DNA from: Streptomyces sp. NBC_00094
Lineage (GTDB): Bacteria; Actinomycetota; Actinomycetes; Streptomycetales; Streptomycetaceae
NCBI RefSeq assembly: GCF_026343125.1
Contig: NZ_JAPEMB010000001.1
Coordinates: 4,283,501-4,347,500, forward strand
Direction of reading: 5' to 3'
DNA: 64,000 nt
Shown here: piece by piece, positions 58,705 through 64,000 of the stretch
How the letters are laid out: the number at the start of each line of letters is the position of its first letter
Numbering within the stretch: position 1 is the first letter of the stretch
Program-made: the position numbers and the translations under genes
The notes under the pieces: generated by a model
What the model saw: only the letters and a program-made list of their open reading frames with translations
Told to the model about the DNA's origin: nothing
The model's database searches: none

Positions 58705-61700
58705 GTGCGGTATCTCATCCTCGGCACCACCGAGGCCCTCGACCCCCGCGGCATCCCCCTCCCCCTCGGCGGCGCCCGCCTGCGCGCGCTCCTCGCCGCG
58801 CTCGCGCTGCGCGGCGGACGGGCCGCCTCCACCACCGAGCTCGCGGACGACGTGTACGGGGACGACCCGCCGCAGGACGCGCCCGCCGCCCTCCAGGCCC
58901 TGGTCGGCCGCCTCCGCCGGATCCTCGGCGCGGAGGCCGTCGCCTCCACCCCCGGCCCCGGCTACCGCCTCGTCGCCGGCCCCGACGACATCGACCTGTA
59001 CGTCTTCGAGCGCCGCGCCCGGGACGCGGGCGCCCTCCTCGACGCCGACGACCCCGACACCGCGGCGGCCCTCCTCCGGGAGGCCCTGGCCCTCTTCCGC
59101 GGCCCCGCCCTCGCCGACCTGCCGGCCCCGGCGGGCGTCAGGCCCGAGGCCCAGCGGCTCGCGGCCCTGCGCCGGCGCGTCGAGGCGGACCTGCGCCGGG
59201 GCGCCACCGACGGACTCGTACCGGAGCTGACGGAGCTCACGACCACGTACCCGTACGACGAGGCCTTCCGCGCCCACCTCATCCGCGCCCTGTGCGCCGA
59301 GGGCCGCCAGGCCGACGCCCTCGCCGCGTACGAGTCGGCCCGCCGCACCCTCGCGGACGCCCTCGGCACCGACCCGGGCCCCGAACTCACCGCCCTCCAC
59401 CACGAACTCCTGACGGGCGGTACGGGGGGAGGCCCGGCCCCGACGGAGGCCCGGCGCGCCACCCCACAGCACACGGAACCGAATCGGCGACCCCACCAGG
59501 AACCCCCAGCCCCCACCCCCACCCCCGCACCCCCGGCCCCCGGCAACATCCGCCCCCGCCTCACCTCCTTCGTCGGCCGTGAGCCCGAGATCGCCGCGCT
59601 CCAGGACGACCTGGCCCGCTCCCGGCTCGTGACCCTCACCGGCCCCGGCGGCTCCGGGAAGACCCGGCTCGCCGAGGTGGCCGCGCTCCGAGCCGTCGGC
59701 CCCGCCGCCTGGATCGCCGAGCTGGCCCCGCTCGACGACCCCGACGCGCTCCCCGGCGCCGTCCTCTCCGCGCTCCGCCTCCGCGAGATGAACCTGATCA
59801 ACCGCGACGGCCTCCCCCTCCAGGACGACCCGACCGCCCACCTCGTGGAGCACCTCGCCCGCCGCCCCTTCCTCCTCGTCCTCGACAACTGCGAGCACGT
59901 GATCGACGCGGCCGCCGCCCTCGCCGAGACGCTCCTCACCCACTGCCCGCAGCTCCGCATCCTCGCCACCAGCCGTGAACCCCTCGGCGTCCCCGGCGAA
60001 TCGGTCCGCCCCGTCGAGCCGCTGCCGCCCGACCCCGCCCACCGCCTCTTCGCCGAGCGCGCCCGCGCGGTACGGCCCTCGTTCGACCCCGCCGCGGACG
60101 CCGCGACCGTCGACGAGATCTGCCGCCGGCTCGACGGTCTGCCGCTCGCCATCGAACTGGCCGCCGCCCGCCTCCGGCTGCTCACCCCGCGCCAGATCGC
60201 CGACCGCCTCGACGACCGGTTCCGGCTCCTCACCTCCGGATCGCGCACGGTCCTGCCCCGCCAGCAGACCCTCCGCGCCGTCGTCGACTGGTCCTGGGAC
60301 CTGCTCGAACCCGCCGAGCGCACGCTCCTCCGCCAGGTCTCCGTCTTCGCCGGCGGCTGGGACCTCGCCGCGGCCGAGGCCCTGGCCCCGGGGGCGGCGG
60401 ACACCCTCGGCGCACTGGTCGACAAGTCCCTGGTCGTGGCCACACCCACCGACCCGAGCGGGCCCGGCACCGAAGCAGGCAGCACCCACCCGAGCGGGCC
60501 CGGCACCGACGCCGACAGAACCCACCCGAGCGGGCCCGGCACCGAAGCAGGCGGCACCGGCCCGCGCGGACCCGGCGCGAGCGAGATGCGCTACCGCCTC
60601 CTGGAGACCATCCACGAGTACGCCGCCGAGCGCGCCGCAGAGACCCCCGCGCTCCTCGCCGCCGCCGGCGCCGCCCACACCGCCCACTTCACGGCTCTCA
60701 CCGAGGAGGCCGAGCCCAAACTGCGTTCAGGGGAGCAGCTCCCCTGGATCGGGCGGATCGAGCGGGACCTCGACAACATCCGCGCCGCCCTCCACCGGGT
60801 CCTCGTCGCCACCCCCGACGAGCCCGCCGCCCACCGGCTCGTCTTCGCCATGGGCTGGTTCTGGTGGCTGCGCAACTACCGCGCCGAAGGCCTGGTCTGG
60901 GTCGAGCGGGCGACCGCACTCGGCGAGGACCCGGACGACCCGGAGGACCCCCGCTACTGGCCGCGCATGCACCTGCGGATGCTCCACTTCTTCCTCGCCG
61001 TCGAGAACCACACCGCCGACCACTTCCGCGACGATCCCGAGGCCGCCGCCCTGGTGGGACGGGTGCGTGCCGCGTTCGGCACCGAGCCCGGCCCCGAGGC
61101 CGCCCGCTTCCCGGGCCTGCTGTGGCCGTTCACCGCGTATCTCACCGAGGATCCGCTCCGGATCCGCGCCCTGCTCGACGAGGCCGTCGCCAACTGCCGC
61201 CGCCACGGCGGCGACTGGGAGGTCGGTGTCATCCTGATGTTCCGTACGCACCTGGTCGTCGACATGCCCGGCGGCATGACGGGGGTCGACGAGGACCTGG
61301 TGGAACTCCGCGCCCTCTCCCGCCGCGTCGGCGACCGCTGGATGGGCGCCCAGATCGCGAGCGCCGCGGCCGAGGCCCACATGATGCGCGGCCGTCACGC
61401 GGAGGCCGGGGAGGCGTACGAGGAAGCTCTCGGCCTCGCCCGCGAGGTCGGCGCCCACGCGGAGACCCCGTTCCTCATCGCCCGCCTCGCCGAACTCGCC
61501 TACCGCGCCGGTGACATGGAGGCTGCCCGGAACGGCCTCGACGAGGCCTCGCGGGAGGCCGAGCGCTACCACGTACGGGACACCGAGACGTTCGTGTGCT
61601 TCCTGGGAGCTGCCATCGCCTTCCACCTCGGCGACGTCGAGGAGGCCCGCGCCCAGCTGGAGACGGCGGGCAGTCTGGCCTACACCGGCACCCCGCCGCC

Positions 61701-62115
61701 GCACTTCGCGGCGGTGATGACCGGTCTGGCCGCCCGCGTCGAGGCGTACGAGGGCGGGGGCGCCGCAGCCGTGGCCTCCGCCGCGGACGCGCTGCGCGCC
61801 GCGCGGGACGCCCAGTGCTCGGACCTCATCTCGGCGGCGCTCGGGGAGGGCCTCGCGGTCACCCTGATCGAGGCGGACGAACCCGCCCTCGCCATGACGG
61901 TCCTGGCCGCCGTCGACGGCTGGCGTCACGAGATGCCCCGCTCGGTCCCGGAGCTGCGGGAGGTCGAGGAGGTGACGGCGCGGGCGCTGGCCGCCCTCGG
62001 CGCGCCCGCCGTCACCGAGGCCCGCGCCACCGGCACGGACCTCGGCCTCGACGACGTCCTGACGCTGACCGCGACCTACGTCGGTACGCGGCCGGAGCAG
62101 GTCAGGAGCAACTGA
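58705..62115 (+). CDS. AfsR/SARP-like regulator with NB-ARC ATPase
   Basis: 1136 residues. An OmpR-type winged helix (about 1-85) and BTAD domain (about 92-235) mark the SARP family. A Pro-rich linker leads to the ATPase (Walker A GPGGSGKT, K319; Walker B LLVLDNCEHV), and a helical TPR-like C-terminal half follows (about 690-1120). AfsR-type proteins integrate signals, often phosphorylation, and activate secondary-metabolite genes. A 36-base repeat inserts PSGPGTEAGSTH units (about 583-625) in the ATPase winged-helix region. GTG start. Overlaps the convergent sigma factor gene by 14 bases at the stops. Confidence 0.9.
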   Translation: MRYLILGTTEALDPRGIPLPLGGARLRALLAALALRGGRAASTTELADDVYGDDPPQDAPAALQALVGRLRRILGAEAVASTPGPGYRLVAGPDDIDLYVFERRARDAGALLDADDPDTAAALLREALALFRGPALADLPAPAGVRPEAQRLAALRRRVEADLRRGATDGLVPELTELTTTYPYDEAFRAHLIRALCAEGRQADALAAYESARRTLADALGTDPGPELTALHHELLTGGTGGGPAPTEARRATPQHTEPNRRPHQEPPAPTPTPAPPAPGNIRPRLTSFVGREPEIAALQDDLARSRLVTLTGPGGSGKTRLAEVAALRAVGPAAWIAELAPLDDPDALPGAVLSALRLREMNLINRDGLPLQDDPTAHLVEHLARRPFLLVLDNCEHVIDAAAALAETLLTHCPQLRILATSREPLGVPGESVRPVEPLPPDPAHRLFAERARAVRPSFDPAADAATVDEICRRLDGLPLAIELAAARLRLLTPRQIADRLDDRFRLLTSGSRTVLPRQQTLRAVVDWSWDLLEPAERTLLRQVSVFAGGWDLAAAEALAPGAADTLGALVDKSLVVATPTDPSGPGTEAGSTHPSGPGTDADRTHPSGPGTEAGGTGPRGPGASEMRYRLLETIHEYAAERAAETPALLAAAGAAHTAHFTALTEEAEPKLRSGEQLPWIGRIERDLDNIRAALHRVLVATPDEPAAHRLVFAMGWFWWLRNYRAEGLVWVERATALGEDPDDPEDPRYWPRMHLRMLHFFLAVENHTADHFRDDPEAAALVGRVRAAFGTEPGPEAARFPGLLWPFTAYLTEDPLRIRALLDEAVANCRRHGGDWEVGVILMFRTHLVVDMPGGMTGVDEDLVELRALSRRVGDRWMGAQIASAAAEAHMMRGRHAEAGEAYEEALGLAREVGAHAETPFLIARLAELAYRAGDMEAARNGLDEASREAERYHVRDTETFVCFLGAAIAFHLGDVEEARAQLETAGSLAYTGTPPPHFAAVMTGLAARVEAYEGGGAAAVASAADALRAARDAQCSDLISAALGEGLAVTLIEADEPALAMTVLAAVDGWRHEMPRSVPELREVEEVTARALAALGAPAVTEARATGTDLGLDDVLTLTATYVGTRPEQVRSN
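60451..60580 (+). repeat. 36-base in-frame repeats in the AfsR-like gene
   Basis: Three full units and one partial, each with CCGAGCGGGCCCGGCACCGA, coding PSGPGTEAG/DADRTH. Confidence 0.88.
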
Positions 62116-64000
62116 TCCGGGACTCCGCCCAGTCGGCGACGGCGGCCCGGCCGAAGGGGGTGTGCTCCTCCACCACGAGCCGGATCGTGGAACGGCCCGT
62201 GATGTCGACGTGCACCGGGAGCGGCGGGTCGCCCGCCCGGACCACGGCGGAGCGCCAGAGCCGCTCCCCGTCCCCGTAGACGGAGAAGCGGACGCCGCCC
62301 TGGCCGATCAGGGCGCTCATGTCGTCGACGCCGACGGTCGCGTCGTAACTCGTGCACTGCCGGTTGAGGTCGATGAACAGCGAGGACGGCGCGTGGACGC
62401 TGACCCCGTGCCCGTACCGGGTGTCGCTGATAGAGAGGCTGTTCCGCGGCCACATCCAGCTGCTGTCGGCGAGGGACAGCTCGGGCTTGGTGCCGTCACC
62501 GAAGATCCCGTACTCCAGCTCGTCGACCTGGTAGACGGCGGGCGGGGCCGGCTTCGGGGAGGGCTTCTCCGGGCTCGGCGTCGGCTTCGGCATGGGCGTG
62601 GGCGTCGGCGTCGGCTTCGGCGTGGGGCTGGGTGTCGGCGTGGGCTTCGGAGTCGGAGTCGGCGTGGGGCTCGGCTTGGGGGAGGGCTTCTCCGGGCTGG
62701 GCGTCGGCGTCGGTGTCGGCGTGGGCTCGGGCGTGGGCTCGGGCGTGGGCTTCGGCGGGGCGGACGGCACGGGTGGCGGTACGGGCGTCGGCTTCGCCGG
62801 GGGCGCGGGTTCCTGCGGTACGACGGGGGTGACGACCGGCTGCGTGGGCTTGGGCGAGGCCACGGGCTGGGGATCCCCGGCCATGGCCCAGACGAGCCCG
62901 GCGGCCGCGGCGACGGCCATGGCGGCCGCGAGGCCCGCCTTCGCGGGCATACCGAGCCCCTCGGCGGCGGCACCGCCCGAGGCCGTGCCGCCGGAAGCCC
63001 CGCCGGAGGCCGCGGCCGCCGCGGCCGCGCCGGCGGCGCCGACGGCACCGCCCGCGACGACACCGGCGGCCTTGAGCGAGTACCCGGCGGCGAACCAGCC
63101 GATGACGGCGATCGGCAGCAGCGCGGGGATCCCGGCGTTGACGTGGGCCAGTTCACCGGCGGCGAGCCGACACTTGGCGCACTCGTCCAGGTGCTTGCGC
63201 AGCCCGCGCTCGGCCCGCATCCGCAGCCCGCCGCGCGCGTAGGCGCCCAGCCGGTCCGCGTACCGGGCGCAGTCGCCGCCCGAGGTGAGGGACTGGCTGA
63301 CATGGGCCTGGAGGTAGGCCTGCTTGAGGCCCTCGCGGGCCCGGCTGGCGAGCACGGCCGTGGCGTTGGCGGTCAGTCCGAAGAGCGGGGCGACGTCGCT
63401 CGGCGACTCCTCCTCGACGGTGGTGTGCCACAGCACGGCCTGCCAGCGCTCGGGCAACGAGCGGAAGGCCTGCATGGCGAGCGACTGCTCGGCCTCGTGC
63501 ATGGCCCGCACGTCGGCGCCGAGGTCCATGGTGTCCTGATCGGAGACCTCGGACGTACGGGAGGCCTCCGCCGCGAACACGGCGAAGTCCTCGACGAGAT
63601 GCTCCCGCTTCTGCGTCCTGGCCCAGTTCGCCGCGACCCGCCGGACGGTGGTCATGAGGTAGGCGCGCACGGCCTGTTCGGGCCCGGCCCCGCCCCGGAC
63701 CGCCTGGAGGGTACGGGCGAACACCTCGGCGGTCAGGTCGTCGGCGGTGTGCGCGTCCCGGCAGCAGGTCCTGGCGTACCGCCGGACGGCATCGGAGTGG
63801 CGCCGGAACAGTTCCTCGTACGCGGAGTCGTCGCCGTCCCGCATGAGCTGGACGAGCTCGGCGTCGGAGGGCGGCAGCTCGACGGCCGGCGGGAGGACAC
63901 CCTCGGCCTCGTCACCGAACCCGTCCCCGCCCTGGTCCGTCCCGGCGGCGGCAGCCCCCGCGACGACCCCGGCGCCCTGTCCGGTAACGGACTTGACCGC
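62102..64000 (-). CDS. ECF sigma factor fused to zinc finger, membrane anchor and NPCBM domain (5' end outside)
   Basis: At least 632 residues; the frame is open through the window edge, so the true start may lie beyond it. Order: sigma region 2 (YEELFRRHSDAVRRYARTCC), region 4 (LPERWQAVLWHTTVEEES ... LTANATAVLASRAREGLKQAY), an anti-sigma-like zinc finger (HLDECAKCRL), one or two membrane segments, a long PTPTPKP linker of about 100 residues, and a C-terminal NPCBM/carbohydrate-binding domain (about 500-630, YGIFGDGTKPELSLADSSWMW). One chain thus links sigma activity to sensing of a surface glycan. Such fusions are recorded for actinobacterial ECF groups. Its 3' end overlaps the AfsR-like gene by 14 bases, convergent. 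Confidence 0.88.
   Translation of the reverse strand, partial: AVKSVTGQGAGVVAGAAAAGTDQGGDGFGDEAEGVLPPAVELPPSDAELVQLMRDGDDSAYEELFRRHSDAVRRYARTCCRDAHTADDLTAEVFARTLQAVRGGAGPEQAVRAYLMTTVRRVAANWARTQKREHLVEDFAVFAAEASRTSEVSDQDTMDLGADVRAMHEAEQSLAMQAFRSLPERWQAVLWHTTVEEESPSDVAPLFGLTANATAVLASRAREGLKQAYLQAHVSQSLTSGGDCARYADRLGAYARGGLRMRAERGLRKHLDECAKCRLAAGELAHVNAGIPALLPIAVIGWFAAGYSLKAAGVVAGGAVGAAGAAAAAAASGGASGGTASGGAAAEGLGMPAKAGLAAAMAVAAAAGLVWAMAGDPQPVASPKPTQPVVTPVVPQEPAPPAKPTPVPPPVPSAPPKPTPEPTPEPTPTPTPTPSPEKPSPKPSPTPTPTPKPTPTPSPTPKPTPTPTPMPKPTPSPEKPSPKPAPPAVYQVDELEYGIFGDGTKPELSLADSSWMWPRNSLSISDTRYGHGVSVHAPSSLFIDLNRQCTSYDATVGVDDMSALIGQGGVRFSVYGDGERLWRSAVVRAGDPPLPVHVDITGRSTIRLVVEEHTPFGRAAVADWAESRISCS

Noticed and set aside
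56959..60687. A 1242-codon minus-strand frame over the cyclase-like and AfsR-like genes
   Set aside because: Antisense shadow rich in Gly/Arg/Glu; both plus-strand genes have recognisable domains over the same bases.

Overview
The window is a piece of a high-GC actinobacterial chromosome, almost certainly Streptomyces. The evidence is the strong GC bias, many GTG and TTG starts, the developmental gene bldC, a second Lsr2-type nucleoid protein (LsrL) next to purSQL, a valine dehydrogenase, an SpoIIE-type phosphatase and a c-di-AMP riboswitch on a cell-wall hydrolase. From memory, the order purC - two-component/ABC cassette - lsrL - purSQL - purF - purM - DUF3073 - vdh - bldC - hrpA resembles the corresponding S. 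coelicolor region. There is no phage, IS element or CRISPR array, so this is core chromosome with lineage-specific decoration.

Layout. 1-14 kb: purine synthesis (purC 3' end, purS-purQ-purL, purF, purM). Interleaved are a four-gene minus-strand ABC exporter/histidine kinase/response regulator cassette flanked by two identical tRNA-Gly(GCC) genes, an unusual tRNA-Gly(TCC), lsrL, and three small genes (SnoaL-like, mycothiol-dependent-type, META lipoprotein). 14-25 kb: DUF3073, vdh, a hypothetical gene, bldC, a small conserved gene, tRNA-Asp, the giant helicase hrpA, a DsbA/CcdA-type redox pair, and a tRNA-Phe/Asp/Glu cluster. 25-33 kb: minimal zincin, repeat-rich lipoprotein, DEAD-box helicase with a long RGG-like tail, a large secreted FG-GAP protein, tRNA-Lys. 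33-42 kb: VOC/flavin pair, LuxR-ATPase regulator, diacylglycerol-kinase-like plus PAP2 pair, DUF1254 protein, ECF41-type sigma factor, rhodanese, initiator tRNA. 42-50 kb: MerR/TipA-type regulator with a classic 19-bp-spacer promoter, a PLP enzyme plus MFS exporter cassette, SpoIIE phosphatase, riboswitch-controlled M23 peptidase, aldo/keto reductase, peptidoglycan-binding protein. 50-64 kb: PrsW protease, trmB, lhgO, a sporulation-associated regulator divergent from a lasso-cyclase-like asparagine synthase homologue, an Uma2 remnant, an AfsR-like regulator, and an ECF sigma/zinc-finger/membrane/NPCBM fusion cut by the window edge.

How the genes work together. The purine genes cover steps from PRPP (purF) through FGAM synthesis (purSQL) and AIR synthesis (purM) to SAICAR (purC), split over three transcription units. 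Much of the rest is regulation, envelope and development: BldC, LsrL, the sporulation-associated protein, SpoIIE phosphatase, ECF sigma factors, c-di-AMP control of a peptidoglycan hydrolase, and surface proteins.

The most unusual signals are the tRNA-Gly(TCC) with a GTGC-type T loop and an altered D loop (a candidate non-proteinogenic, cell-wall tRNA), an orphan lasso-cyclase homologue with a broken PP-loop, a three-gene amino-acid-like synthesis/export cassette, several perfect operator palindromes, and in-frame tandem repeats in at least nine coding sequences. Start codons were chosen by ribosome-binding site, frame and family length; they remain predictions.
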